Assembly: GCA_940671915.1 (NCBI GenBank)
Contig: CALNVZ010003433.1
Coordinates: forward strand, 48,011,332-48,075,331
Direction: 5' to 3'
Source: Paracentrotus lividus
Lineage: Eukaryota; Echinodermata; Echinoidea; Camarodonta; Echinidae
Length of the DNA: 64,000 nucleotides
Shown here: positions 45,752 to 57,221 of the stretch, piece by piece
How the letters are laid out: the number at the start of each line of letters is the position of its first letter
How positions within the stretch are numbered: the stretch's first letter is position 1
Made by a program: the position numbers and the translations under genes
Notes under the pieces: generated by a model
The model's input: the letters and a program-made list of their open reading frames with translations, nothing else
The model's database searches: none
Told to the model about the DNA's origin: nothing

Positions 45752-46334
45752 AGGGGAATTATCCCCTCAGAGAAATTTAGCTTCAGTGAATGGAGACAAA
45801 CCCCCAAAACATATTGGGAAAGTTTCAGAAGAATCAGGCAATGAATAAGAGAGATATGAATTTTGAGATTTTGAGATCACTTATGATATGGAGATCCTCC
45901 AATTGGCAACGCAACCATGATGTGTGATGTAATGCAGGGAGATCTTTCACATATCTATTGTACACATTGTACTAAAATCCTCTTTTTTCTTGATTGTAAA
46001 GGGAGACTAAAGAATCTTTTTATGGGATGACTTGTAAATATATGAAAGTCATAATATATCATTAAAAGAAAAGCTGTTCTATCATTAGAATGAAAATAAA
46101 GAGACATTTTGAATAGTTTTTGTGCACACCACAGGGGGAGTTCTCCCCTTGTGACATCACAAATGGTGACCGCGTTGCCAATGGGAGATTTCCTATGTCA
46201 TTAGAGATCTCAATATTCAAGTACTCATAACTTTCTTATCATTTATCCGATTATCACCAAATCTTCACTAATGTGCTTATTTGATTTTTCTGCATTCACA
46301 GTAAGCCAACTATCTACAAAGGGACAATTCTCCT
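45752..46334. mobile_element. TTAA element family C, copy 2 (complete)
   Basis: AGGGGAATTATCCC at the left and GGGACAATTCTCCT at the right are inverted, flanked by TTAA at 45748-45751 and 46335-46338. The interior matches 34128-34655. Non-coding. Confidence 0.7.
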
Positions 46335-46338
46335 TTAA

Positions 46339-47500
46339 GGGGTAATATCAGGTTGTGGGGGGGGGGGGGTTGTCGCCCTAGAACCATATTCAGTCTACAA
46401 AGAGAATGTAGGAAGCTCTCACTTATACCAGCGATCAAATTCAACTATCCTGAGACAGTTTAGATTTATGTGACAACACCAACTATTGTTTAATCAAAGT
46501 GCTATTTTTTCAGCAATATTTAAGGGGTCCCTGAAATCATATCCTTTAAATTACTTATTGAAAAAAGTTTGTATTATTAGAATTTACTTTAAATTGTTTG
46601 TGAAAATGATAAACCAAGCTGAGAATATCAAAATAAAAACTCTGCGTGTGTTTTTTCAGAGCAATGTCCTTGTTATGTACATTTTAGATTCATGATTTTT
46701 AGAGTATGTAACACAGATATATACATTAATGTAGCAGTACAATTTGACCTCAGGATTCTATTTGTGTGCCAATTTCAGATGAGTATTCTCCAACCACAAT
46801 TAGACCACATATTTATCATTTTATTACTACTTATAGGCAAGGATCTAGTCGTAAAAACTGACATAAACATGATAGTGTGATGGCACAATAAAACCATATT
46901 AAATTGATGATGTCACATATAAATTAATGAGCACTGAACACATTTGCCATCTTGGTTTTCTGTATTCTTTAATCCTTACAGTTCATTGCATGGGCATTGG
47001 TTTAATGTGCATTTATTTTGGAAAGGTTTTCATCAATATACTAGCAAGATAGGTCCTACTTACAATCAATGACAACATATTTTACAATTTCCATTCTAAT
47101 TTTCAAACTTTTCACTACAAAGCTAAGATTACAATTTTTTATTTTCATAATAATGATAAAAGTGGGTACTTATATAGCGCTCAGATCTGCCTTTCAGTGC
47201 TCATGGCACTTGAACGTTGACTTTATAATTACCCAGCTAAACTAGGCAACCATTGATAGCATTGTGTATAAGATGAACAATGACGAAGATATATTTTTAG
47301 TAATTTATTTTACTCATCAGGATTTTTGACATCTTGGGGTTTCTGACTTTCATATTTTCATCCATCTATTAATTACTCCTCAATCTGTCTCCAGTTTCAT
47401 CATCTTTATTCAATCTAATCCAACATGTATATTTAAAAAAATTGCTGTCACTTCAAGCTTGAAAGGCAAAGAATTATCTTCTTGTTTGTTTTTTTTCTTC
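46339..47500. other. AT-rich stretch with one dispersed repeat word
   Basis: GGGTACTTATATAGCGCTCA at 47165 looks like part of a dispersed repeat. A G run lies at 46358-46369. Otherwise nothing is recognised. Confidence 0.4.
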
Positions 47501-47502
47501 AG

Positions 47503-47612
47503 ATGTTCATGATAGTCTCTCTCTCATAACATGGGACATTAATAACTTCCTCAAAGATTACTTCAGTCTGAAGTGTATTTTAACTTTGCAAGAGTCAGCT
47601 ATGTGCTCTTGA
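47503..47612 (+). CDS. Possible 3' exon, unknown product
   Basis: An outstanding pyrimidine tract, CTTGTTTGTTTTTTTTCTTCAG, ends at 47502. The third frame then gives VHDSLSLITWDINNFLKDYF and continues to TGA 47610 (35 codons). The composition is coding-like and no family is recognised. Confidence 0.3.
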
Positions 47613-48349
47613 GGAAATCATTGCTACAACCATGGATATATATATCCATGCTACTACTCTGCTTTTCCGGTATTGCTAACAAAACTGTGAACTTTAGCGG
47701 TTTAGATTTCATGGGTTTGGAATTAATGTGTTTAGTCAGAAAAGTGAGTTGCAATTCATTTAGTTACAGTCCATTCATGTGAGTCATGACTTAATCTTTT
47801 GATTTTTCTGTTATAGCACTTGACTTCTGAATCCGCTCATTTCCCTTTGCTGTGATACAGAAGTAACCTTGATCATGGTAGAAACATGAGGTGCTTCTAC
47901 ACTAGCCCAAAATCTTCAAATTGCGCTCTTAAGGGGGAATCGTTGGAAAAAACCATGAAGCCGGCTGAATAGGGAAACTGGTGCTTCCTAGCGTGTTACA
48001 TACATGTACGTCAGCACAAAATTTTGAAATAGTGACTTACATGTACACAAAGCTTTCAGGTTAAGTTCGATACATTGTTCATTTGCAACGTAAACTATTA
48101 ACAGCATACAGGTTTTGTTTTGTTTTGTTTTTTTATTAACGCATGCTTGGATCTGGCTATGTCTTCGGACTGATTAAGCGGTACTCAATTTATAGTGCTA
48201 TTTTGTGCCAGAACTGCGAATATAGCTCAAGATTGGAAATATGCCCAAGATGATGTACATGTAGGATAACATTTCACCCAGTTTAGTGTACAGTGTACTA
48301 TTTGAGAAATAAGCGTGAATACTTATATTCTCTGATGGGGCTAATACAT

Positions 48350-48580
48350 CTGTGCCCTGTAAGACAAAAACTTACAATTAAAAAAAGTTACGATTTATTT
48401 TTTCTCAGTAGCCTCATTTGGAAACCGGGTACAGTCATGGATTAGGATTTGGATATGATTAAGATTAGGGTTAGGATTAAGATCATCAACTTTGGAGCAT
48501 CCTGTCCGTGATGAGGCTCCCAAGAAAAAAATAAATCGTAACTTTTTATCAATCGTAAGTCTTTGTGTTACGCCCCACAG
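48350..48580. mobile_element. Long-armed foldback MITE
   Basis: Arms of about 65 bases: CTGTGCCCTGTAAGACAAAA to AGTTACGATTTATTTTTTC, with AGCCTCAT beyond, are mirrored on the right as ATGAGGCTCCCAAGAAAAAA to TTGTGTTACGCCCCACAG. The loop contains repeated GGATTAGGATT/GGGTTAGG words. Non-coding. Confidence 0.8.
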
Positions 48581-48899
48581 ATCAGAAATATTGTGCTCTA
48601 TGCTGGTATCGGGTTAACGATCAGCACCATCTATGTTCATGCCTAGAACCCAATCACAGGTGTAAAGCTCACTAGTCTTTATAGCTTGCTTACAACTCTT
48701 TAATTAGCCTCATCACTATACTTCAGTCATCAACTCTTGAGCAGTCGTAAATCATTAGTGCGTTATCGGCAGTGTCCGGGTTGTCGACGTATTAACGCTT
48801 CCTTCCAGCACATTTCCCGAAGCAATAATAACGTGAGAATTGTATTTTTGTAATATACCAATAGCTAGTAGCAGGGATGTTACAATATTGATAGAGGAT

Positions 48900-49760
48900 G
48901 TGACATGTCATCAATATTTGACCACATTTGAGCACATTACAGGAAGTTGTTCAGTTCATAGAATTCCAGAGTTTTGGAATTGTTTCTCAACACGTCATTC
49001 AAACGCTCTTTACTAACTTGAGCAACGGGAATGACAATTGCATTATCTTTTTAAAAAACCAACGGATTGTTGTTGATGAAGGTGTGAGGACATTTCAAGA
49101 AGTAGTTGCCATTGTTTTGAGTCATTAAAGTTCAATATTTTGAACTGTTTCTCATAACGTTTCATGCCAGTGGAAAATATGATAATTGATTTTTGATCCT
49201 TCAAAATGGACTGATATCTTCTAAGGATGTGTCCGTTAATCGTTTGTGGACTTTTCAGAGTATTTGAGGAAGTTCTTGCCATTGTATCAAAATCAATCGT
49301 TTCTCTTGATTTAAACTCTTCCACCAGTACACTTCCTTTGGGACAAGAATTGCATTTTCTTTAAAACTCAATAACCAGTTTAATACAATAGATTGATATC
49401 GTGACAACAACGAGTCAAGATTTGAGTAAATTTTCAGAAAAGTTCAGGAAGATGTCACCATTTTTTTTAAGTTCAAAGTTCCACATTATTAATTGATTAA
49501 TCTTTCGTCAGTGCCTTTACTTGAGAATATGAATTGAATATTCACAAGCATATACATGTATACCTTACAATCACACAGGAGACTTACATAGTGAAGAGAA
49601 TTTTGTAAAGATTTGGGGACTTTTCGTAGCAGTTCAGGAAATTGTTGCCAGTGTATTAGAGTTCATAAAGTTCAAGATCATTTTATCTTCAGGATTGTCT
49701 TCTGTGAATCTTTCTTCAGACATCCTTCGATCAGGATATAAATGGATATCACTTGCTTTT
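48900..49760. repeat. Degenerate ~175 bp tandem repeat, five units
   Basis: CAGGAAGTTGTTCAGTTCATAG, AGAAGTAGTTGCCATTGTTTTG, GAGGAAGTTCTTGCCATTGT, CAGGAAGATGTCACCATT and CAGGAAATTGTTGCCAGTGT mark units starting near 48.94, 49.10, 49.27, 49.45 and 49.63 kb. Each continues with AGTTCA(A/T)A and a TTT(C/G)T(C/T)-rich stretch. Strongly diverged, so old. Confidence 0.65.
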
Positions 49761-50044
49761 GTTCATGAAGTCGAACAGAGGACAATGCATTTTAAGTGAG
49801 CTGGAAGATATTTGTGCTGTCTTGGTAAGATTTTGCCCTTTTGTAATGATGCTGATTATGCTAATAATATCACTCTGTAATATCACAATGTCAACTTCAT
49901 CCAGTGCCGATGTCATTATGTTTTTTTGTTATCAATCATGGTATACACTGTAGATGAACATTCTGATAAAGTTTTTAAGTTATTTATTTTTTATTTTTTT
50001 ATTACTGCTGACTTTCTATTAGGGATATAATTCTAGTCTTGTAA

Positions 50045-50325
50045 ATTGTAAGATTGTAATCTTACAATTTCTATGCTCTTTCAAAATGCTTCATAAACAA
50101 AATTTTTAAATGTTTTGTTCAGGTTCCAAAAGCATTTTAACAACGAATGTTGGATTAGGTCCAAGTACAATGAATGAATTACAAATGTGCAAATTTCTTA
50201 CAGTTCTATGTTATTTCAAAGCACTTTGTAAACAAGATTTTAGAATGTTTTGTCCGGGTTTCATCTATAAGCATTTTAACAGTTCATATTGGATAAGGTC
50301 CAAATATAAAGAATGATCTTCAAAT
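50045..50325. repeat. 140 bp tandem duplication
   Basis: AGCATTTTAACA recurs at 50131 and 50270. Both are preceded by ATGTTTTGT(T/C)C(A/G)GGTT and followed by TTGGAT(T/A)AGGTCCAA, giving two units at ~75-80% visible identity. Confidence 0.75.
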
Positions 50326-50864
50326 GCTTTGACATTAAACTCAACAAACTTTTCATTTTTCGATATAGAAGCATGTATGAAATAGCAGGTACCGATTGTA
50401 TTGGAATCAGGTTAATGGAGAAATAGTTGCATGATACGTCATCGGTACCGGAGAATCTAATTTGGAATTTGATTACAATCAGTTCCACTTTCAAGAAGTA
50501 ATCCTGGTGCCTTACCGCTGTGATTGGTATGTGTAGTTCGACTGGTGTTACATGTATTTATTCTACAATCCAGTTCAACCCGAAGCAGAATTATCTGCAT
50601 TTGTGGTAACAAACTTCATTAGAATAGAGCCTGTTAGGTATGTCCTCATGATTTAAGAATAAACTTTTGTCAGGTCTGTTTACATTGTATGCTCTGTGCA
50701 TGATTTTCCCCAAAAATGAATAATTGTTTACAGTTAGTGAAGATTTCCTTTTAACTTCCTTCCACATTCAAGTAAAATCATTATTTTGGTCATGAGATTG
50801 AAATGTGAAAGACACTGTCTAAAAGTGCTTTGGAAAGGGTGACAGAAATTCACCTAAGCATTAA

Positions 50865-51323
50865 AGGGAGTGTCATCCTTTTTCACAAATTACGAAAACT
50901 AATGCAACTTGGCATAACTTTAGAATATGATCAACCTATACTGTCTATTCAATATTACTGTCATAGGTTGCCTAGATCAGTAATACATGTAATATGAAAC
51001 GAAAATCTGACTACCAATCTTGACCAGCTCTCCATCAACATCGTTGATATTACAGCGCGTGCAGCCCGGACCACACACAGCAATATACACACGGCGCATC
51101 AGCGTGCATTATTCTCTGCGCTAACGATCAGCGGTTCGCACCGTACGGTATATTTTTCGAGGTTCGAAAAAATAGGAATGAATTTTGATAATCGCAATAT
51201 AATGACAAACATACACATTTGAGCTTAATCATGTTGTGGGAAGATATAGTCATTGGTATACTACTATATCCTCTCAAAAACTAGAAATTTAATATTTTTG
51301 CCTGCAAAAGGATGACACTACCT
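50865..51323. mobile_element. TTAA-flanked MITE (AGGGAGTGTCATCCTTTT ends)
   Basis: AGGGAGTGTCATCCTTTT and AAAAGGATGACACTACCT are inverted with one mismatch, flanked by TTAA at 50861-50864 and 51324-51327. The interior contains a GC-richer patch (GCGCGTGCAGCCCGG) but no frame. Confidence 0.75.
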
Positions 51324-51640
51324 TTAATGTGTCCTGTGAAGTTTTGAAATCACCAAAATGATAAGAAATTAACCCAATTATGCTTGGAGTCACATGCTCT
51401 ACACAGCGAATTAATGTTTGGGACTACACAAAATGTTCCTAGCAAATATTTCTGCTGTTGGTATCGGCCTAAATGTTCATATTATGACTATGAGGGCAGT
51501 TGACGAGCAACCCTTTAAAACGGGACCTTTTCACTATGATACTTATTCCTAAATAGCATTCAAATAATAGGAAAGCTCACCCAAATTATGTTCTTATTGC
51601 TTTCTCCATAATACTGGCAGAAATAGATTGATATGATTAA

Positions 51641-51786
51641 CCACTTGGCTGCAGACCACGTAATATTACGTGCTTGGCGTTAGTACACTGTGCATGGACC
51701 ACTTAATATTACGTGCTCATGCTATTGTCTGAGCTTTGTCTGTTTTACCCGTACTGTTCAATTAGCACCATGCAGCAGTCAAGTGG
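51641..51786. mobile_element. Small TTAA-flanked MITE (CCACTTGNCTGC ends)
   Basis: CCACTTGGCTGCAG and GCAGTCAAGTGG are inverted ends between TTAA 51637-51640 and TTAA 51787-51790. Inside are two copies of TAATATTACGTGCT, the first within the 16-base palindrome CACGTAATATTACGTG. It shares its right TTAA with the next element. Confidence 0.75.
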
Positions 51787-51790
51787 TTAA

Positions 51791-52023
51791 CCCGTTGTAT
51801 ACTAAGCCCGCATATATGCGGGCTGAAGAAATATAGAACATCCCTCTTGTTGACCGTTTATTTCACTTATGGCTGCATAAACATTAAAGACGTTTTAAAT
51901 TATCTGACATTGATCTATTTAAAGCTGTCTTTGTTTCACCTTGAAATGAAAAGAATTTCTTGCAAGCATTCTTGACACCCACGATTCATTCAGCTTTGTT
52001 AAAATTTCTCAGTATACAACGGG
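51791..52023. mobile_element. TTAA-flanked MITE family D, copy 2
   Basis: CCCGTTGTATACTAAG and AGTATACAACGGG are inverted ends between TTAA 51787-51790 and TTAA 52024-52027. The interior matches 38.9-39.1 kb in reverse orientation (GACCGTTTATTTCACT, TTTGTTTCACCT). A small palindrome, GCCCGCATATATGCGGGC, lies near the left end and is absent from copy 1. Confidence 0.85.
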
Positions 52024-52029
52024 TTAATT

Positions 52030-53312
52030 GATTTTCTTCCAGGTATTAGAATGTGGCAAGTGTTTGAATGGTTTTGCAGAAGATGTTAGAAAGTGAAAGT
52101 TGATTCATGTGGGGTCCCTGAGATAAGGAATCAGACTTGACAGATTCCCTGGAAATCAAAATGAAAGATTATTTATTGAGGTATTTATTTCAATGTCAAG
52201 ATCCTTGCCACTTTTGAATCAGGGGTCATTGCCTCCATCGTATACAAGAAATCATTCAATTCAATTCAACTCTATTTTTCATTTCCACAGAGATCATATG
52301 TACATTAAAAAAAAATCATGCAATATAACATTTCAATTATACAATTTACAAAATGATTCTTTTAGTGCATATACAAATATAATTATTTTGTATATTTAAG
52401 ATAATATAATATTAAACAAAATATATCGACATTTTCTATGGAAATGGAGGGACCCATTAAAAAATGAATCATGAGAAAGTGTTTTCTCTTCTTCACCATT
52501 TCTATAGTAACTGGTATTTTAATTCTTATTTTCAATAATGGCATGAAATATGGACGGATTTTAGGTATAGGGCCTATCTATAATCACATAGGTAAAGTTT
52601 TCATGTTATGATAATAAAAGAAGTGTGATAATTGAAATAGGATAATTCAATGTGAACATTAAAATTTAGCCAGTGCATACATGTAGAAGACACCCTTTTG
52701 AATTTTGTACACAATAGCACAAAACCATGTCCATGGATAGGTTTATTACTTGTTGAAAAGGATTTTAATTGCAGATGATTAACAAAAATGCCTTTTATAT
52801 TACAATTTCTTGTCAATGAACAAGTTATCTCCAGTGAATATCTTTCATATCCAAAATGTTTGTGAGTTGGCCAGTCAATGCACCTTGTGTGTTCTTCAAT
52901 GAACTTGGTTTTTATCATAACAAAAGGATATAATTTCAAACAATATTTATAAAAAATGAAATTCTGGAACAGTTTGTATCTTCTTCCCATTCTTGAGATG
53001 GTGAACTGTTGATGTGGGTTGCCATTGACAACACTCCTAGCTGCATTCCTCTTTCTGGAAATGATGGGATACGATTACAGATCTTTGCTTATTCACCTCT
53101 GGGTTGTTTTACAAAACATTTTCTTTTTGACACCCTTTTTCACACTTACACTAACAGTCACATCTGTGAACAACTTCTATAAATGCATTTCCGGGAATAT
53201 AAATTACTTTAAAAAAAATATATAATATCTAGATGTAAATGAAGGAATTTCCTAAACTTTTGGTAGCTATGTACCTTTAGGAGTGGTAGAGGTACAGCAC
53301 CAGCTATCAGAG
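52030..53312. other. AT-rich stretch
   Basis: TTCAATTCAATTCAACTC near 52.26 kb is a low-complexity word common in dispersed repeats. A minus-strand frame at 52601-52990 is open for 129 codons but is rich in Phe/Tyr/Ile with no recognisable domain; it is treated as chance. Confidence 0.35.
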
Positions 53313-53399
53313 GCGTTGGAAAGCTCTGCAGAGACAAGTGATTGTGTGTTAACAATGGCTTGCCCCTCCAATCCTTTGTCTCTCAGAGCCTTCCTACGC
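53313..53399. mobile_element. Hairpin MITE family E, copy 1
   Basis: GCGTTGGAAAGCTCTGCAGA and CTCTCAGAGCCTTCCTACGC are inverted with a few mismatches. The inner part TGATTGTGTGTTAACAATGG is shared with copy 2. It is shorter than copy 2 by one arm segment. Confidence 0.7.
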
Positions 53400-54352
53400 C
53401 TTTGCCTGCTATCGTGATATTCCTGTGACATGCATATCCGCTATTACCCCATGTCCATCATTACCCCGTTTTCCTCTATGTACTTCTTTTGATGTGAATA
53501 AGCAGTAAATGTACAATAGTGATATCATCTGACTCTTGTTTATATCTACTGATACTGATAATTAAAGTGGAATGGCCCTGATACTATGGAATGCCACAAT
53601 ATTGCTACCCAGGGATTTCAGTTCGACACTTGTAAATCCTGTCAAAAAATGGAATAATCCTAGTTTAAAAATTGAACAAAAATTTGCATAGGGCTAGATT
53701 TTTAATTTAGGCCTACCAAGTTTTCTTGATGTGAGTTTGATGGAATAGCCATGCTTCACTTCATTCTCAGCAGCTGGGAAAAGAAGATTTAAATCATAAA
53801 TCCTGATATTATGTTTGTTTCAAAACATCCAAGCACCAGTTATCTTTATTATTGTGAGAAACAGGTAATCTATTTTCAAAGATCATACTCTCAACATGGA
53901 TATAATATCCATGGTCTCACATTAGTCTGAAAGCACCCATAGTCTCAAATTTCAGGCTTTTTGTATGCAAAACAATTTGCTCAGGACTGCACACTAAACA
54001 GCGCCAGTTGTGGGGCAGCCGCAGAGGAAATTAACCTTGACACTGGAATGACAACGAGCATTTGACACTGGCATAACGTCAGCAGAGAGGGCGATGAGTA
54101 ATACATTCTCGTCGTTGGAGGTTTACGAACCTCTTTCTTCTCCACTGCATTCCTTCTAGCTCACCGATCAATCTCTGACAGGATCGTTGACATTTCTTGT
54201 ATGTCTGTTGAGAGTTTAATTTCTGTTCATGCTCCTGCTCATGTTAAGAATGTCATATGAAGAGCTTAATTTCAAAAGGGGCTAAATCCATTTTTTATGA
54301 AAACTGAATTGTTGATATTTGGCCATTGTTCAACTTCAGGTAAATACAAGTG
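53400..54352. other. Non-coding stretch
   Basis: No element or exon is identified with confidence. ATGGATATAATATCCAT at 53.90 kb is a small palindrome. Confidence 0.5.
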
Positions 54353-54456
54353 GCGTCGGAAAGCTCTGTGGAGACAAAAGATTGAAGGGGCAAGCGATTG
54401 TGTGGTTACAATGGCTTGCCCCTCCAATGCTTTGTCTCCTGAGAGCCTTCCGACGC
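54353..54456. mobile_element. Hairpin MITE family E, copy 2
   Basis: GCGTCGGAAAGCTCTGTGGA through GGGGCAAGC pairs with GCTTGCCCCTCC through GAGAGCCTTCCGACGC, giving a ~44-pair stem with few mismatches. It would fold into a microRNA-like hairpin if transcribed. Confidence 0.75.
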
Positions 54457-55382
54457 ATCTCGTAAATACATGTACCTTTCTTTGAACAAAATATTAATCC
54501 CATATTTTGAGAGCAATTGTATGAATATATGCACCCTTTTTTTTATATCGCTTTTCCATTTACACCTGAACAAAACTTTGCAAGCAGGTTTTTTCTCAGA
54601 GGTTCTAAAAGTGAATCTAGCCCCTTTCAGAAATCATCTCTTCATATATGTCACATGTAAACAACTATGTCAGTACAATAATCTCATTTAAACATACTCT
54701 TTTAAATATGTGCCAAATAGTCGTGTGCTAGAAAAAAAAAATTACAGTGAAAACTTTATATAATGAGGTAATTGGGATTAGAAATTTTGCTTGTTTTATC
54801 AGGTATCTTGCTATTTCAGTAGTCAATTAACAATACAAAACAAAACAAATTGATTTTATTTTGCCTAGAGAAATACTTTGTTATATCAGGTACATCATTA
54901 TTTCAGAACTTTTTAAAAATCAAGTTTACACTGTATTCAAGATTATAGTTGTATTTTCCTTTTCTTTTTTCTTTTTCTTTTAAAAGTCACTCCTTTGTTG
55001 TGGAATTACCCATTTTCTAAGGGCTCATTCACATATCACTCTAGGGCCTATTATGCAGAATAGAATATCGGCTGTTTTGCCATGTTTGATATGAACCGCA
55101 TTGTGTGAAAATGGGCAAAATGGCTGATATTTACATGCCCTAATGGACCCCATTCCTCACCACCCCCAAATGATATGTGATTGAGGCTTGTCAAGACCCC
55201 TCTTTGGACCATAATCAGATTGAGTGACAATAGATGATAACGAGGCCCATGATACACGGATATGGATTAATTTCCCGCCTCACACATACCTTGTTTGTTA
55301 ATCACCTGAGGAGTCCAGTTATATTATAATTGAATTCAATTAAGCTGTTATTAAGCCAATGAGATAACAAGCCTAGAGGATA

Positions 55383-55383
<1 letters not shown>

Positions 55384-55412
<29 letters not shown>
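55384..55412. repeat. (GT)n microsatellite
   Basis: About 14 GT units. Confidence 0.95.
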
Positions 55413-55415
<3 letters not shown>

Positions 55416-56067
55416 GGAGGGGAACTCCCTGAAATGTAATGGGGGATTTCCCTCTTTGACTGCACTGATCATTCTGTGTACTTTTGGAAACATATATGAC
55501 AGCCATTATTGTTTAAGTGCACCATTCAAATTGACATTTACTTGACGTTTATTTGACTTTTGATTTATGTGTTGTTAGATCTGCCCCTTTCTAGTTTTCC
55601 TTCGTCAAATCTGTGTCGCCCCTTTTGTGACATTTCTTCTGCTTTCTTTCTGCTTGTATGTTTTTTGTTTTTGTTTGTTTTTTTTAACATTATTTTACAT
55701 TAGTCATCAAGTTTGATACAGCCTTTTCCACCCACATTATGTTGGTTTATTTGTCTATCTCTCTTTTCTTTCCTTTCTTGAAAATCACTCTATCTTTCTC
55801 TGTCTGTCTATTTTCTTTTTCCTAATTTCTCATCTTTTGTTCTCTCTTTCTTTCCGCGGCTGAGCTATTTAGATTGTGAACATGCAAATCTTTCTATTTG
55901 TCTGTCTGTCTGTCTACAAATTTGTCAAGTTACTTCTAACTTATATACATGTTCTTTATATCTTTTTAATTTTTATCTTTTCCATATATGTTTATCTATT
56001 TGTACCGATCTGTCTATTCCATCATTTCATGATTTCTAGTTTTTCCTTGATATCTTATAAGGTTCAG

Positions 56068-56160
56068 TGCAGGGTTTGAAATTGTACGACCCTGATAACT
56101 TGACAAATTTGGGATTTGATGTCACCAACATTACTTTCTCTTTCCATTCTTATCTCTCCT
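56068..56160 (+). CDS. Possible exon related to the palindrome exon
   Basis: After ATAAGGTTCAG, the frame VQGLKLYDPDNLTNLGFDVT runs to a TAG at ~56159. The KLYDPDNLT core is identical to that of the segment at 56304-56394, and 20 bases (TGTACGACCCTGATAACTTG) match exactly. It is either a tandemly duplicated exon or a repeated non-coding segment. Product unknown. Confidence 0.3.
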
Positions 56161-56235
56161 AGGTCTTCCTCTCTCTACGTTCTTTTTATTTGTCACCTGC
56201 CACAAAGTCTCAGCCCAGACAGAAAATTTGTTCGT

Positions 56236-57050
56236 CTTTTTATCTATTCAGCTACCCTTTACTTACATTTATTATCATACATTTGAGGCAGTTTTCCTTC
56301 CAGCTTTCATGAAAAGTTCAGTTCTGGGTATCAAACTGTACGACCCTGATAACTTGACAGATTCAGGTCTCATCACAAACTTGTCTTGCATCTTGTAAGT
56401 ACTTGAAGGTCTCTAATGCTCTATCAAAAGACATAATGTTAACAACCCTCTGGCTCTCAACAGACACTTAAGTGAAACTAAAACCATGCAACTCAACAAT
56501 AATACTGGGTTCCCCTGGTAGAAACTTGATATGTTTCATGACACCATGAACTAAAATCGTTCGCTCATACCCAATTTGTTTCTAGTTATGGTAGATGCAT
56601 GTGTGTTACTGGTAAGTCCACAATCTTATAGCACCAATTCAAAATTCTAAACTTGTAAAAATGGGGATGATAAATTTTTAACATATTAAACATGACATAA
56701 CTAGAAACAAATTGGGTATGAGCGAACGATTTTAGTTCATGGTGTCATGAAACATATCAAGTTTCTACCAGGGGAACCCAGTATTATTGTTGAGTTGCAT
56801 GGTTTTAGTTTCACTTAAGTGTCTGTTGAGAGCCAGAGGGTTGTTAACATTATGTCTTTTGATAGAGCATTAGAGACCTTCAAGTACTTACAAGATGCAA
56901 GACAAGTTTGTGATGAGACCTGAATCTGTCAAGTTATCAGGGTCGTACAGTTTGATGCCCAGAACTGAACTTTTCATGAAAGCTGGAAGGAAAACGGCCT
57001 CAAATGTATGATAATAAATGTAAGTAAAGGGTAGCTGAATAGATAAAAAG
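56236..57050. repeat. Large palindrome: 355 bp arms, 105 bp spacer
   Basis: Bases 56236-56590 are the reverse complement of 56696-57050. The arms have exactly equal length and only a few substitutions by eye (for example GGGTATC against GGGCATC, and GGCAGTTTT against GGCCGTTTT). The spacer 56591-56695 is unique. There is no recognisable terminal motif or target duplication. The left arm carries an exon-like segment. Confidence 0.9.
56304..56394 (+). CDS. Possible internal exon, unknown product
   Basis: Acceptor GCAGTTTTCCTTCCAG and consensus donor CTT|GTAAGTACTT bracket 91 bases. One frame is open throughout: FMKSSVLGIKLYDPDNLTDS, then GLITNLSCI. The other two frames have stops. It is the best-delimited exon candidate in the window. 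A near-identical copy lies in the right arm of the palindrome on the opposite strand (56892-56982). Family not recognised. Confidence 0.4.
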
Positions 57051-57221
57051 ATGCGGAGACGTCTCCGCAAAGTAAGATACCACCCTTAACCTCGTTAAAT
57101 GTTGTTTTTTTTTTAAAGAATAATAATAAGGAAAGTAAAGGGGAAAGGGAAGAAAGAGAAAGAACCAAAAGACAGGAGGAGAGGAGAGAAAAAACAATTT
57201 CATAAAAAGAGGTAACAAAAT

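Larger units (their letters stand above)
54457..56235. other. Non-coding, T/C-rich toward the right
   Basis: Contains a (GT)n microsatellite at 55384-55412 and TCTGTCTGTCTGTC-like tracts at 55.7-56.0 kb. A GGGGCTAAATCCA word at 54.28 kb is inverted against CTAGCCCCTTT at 54.62 kb, which may mark a ~340 bp element. Confidence 0.4.
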
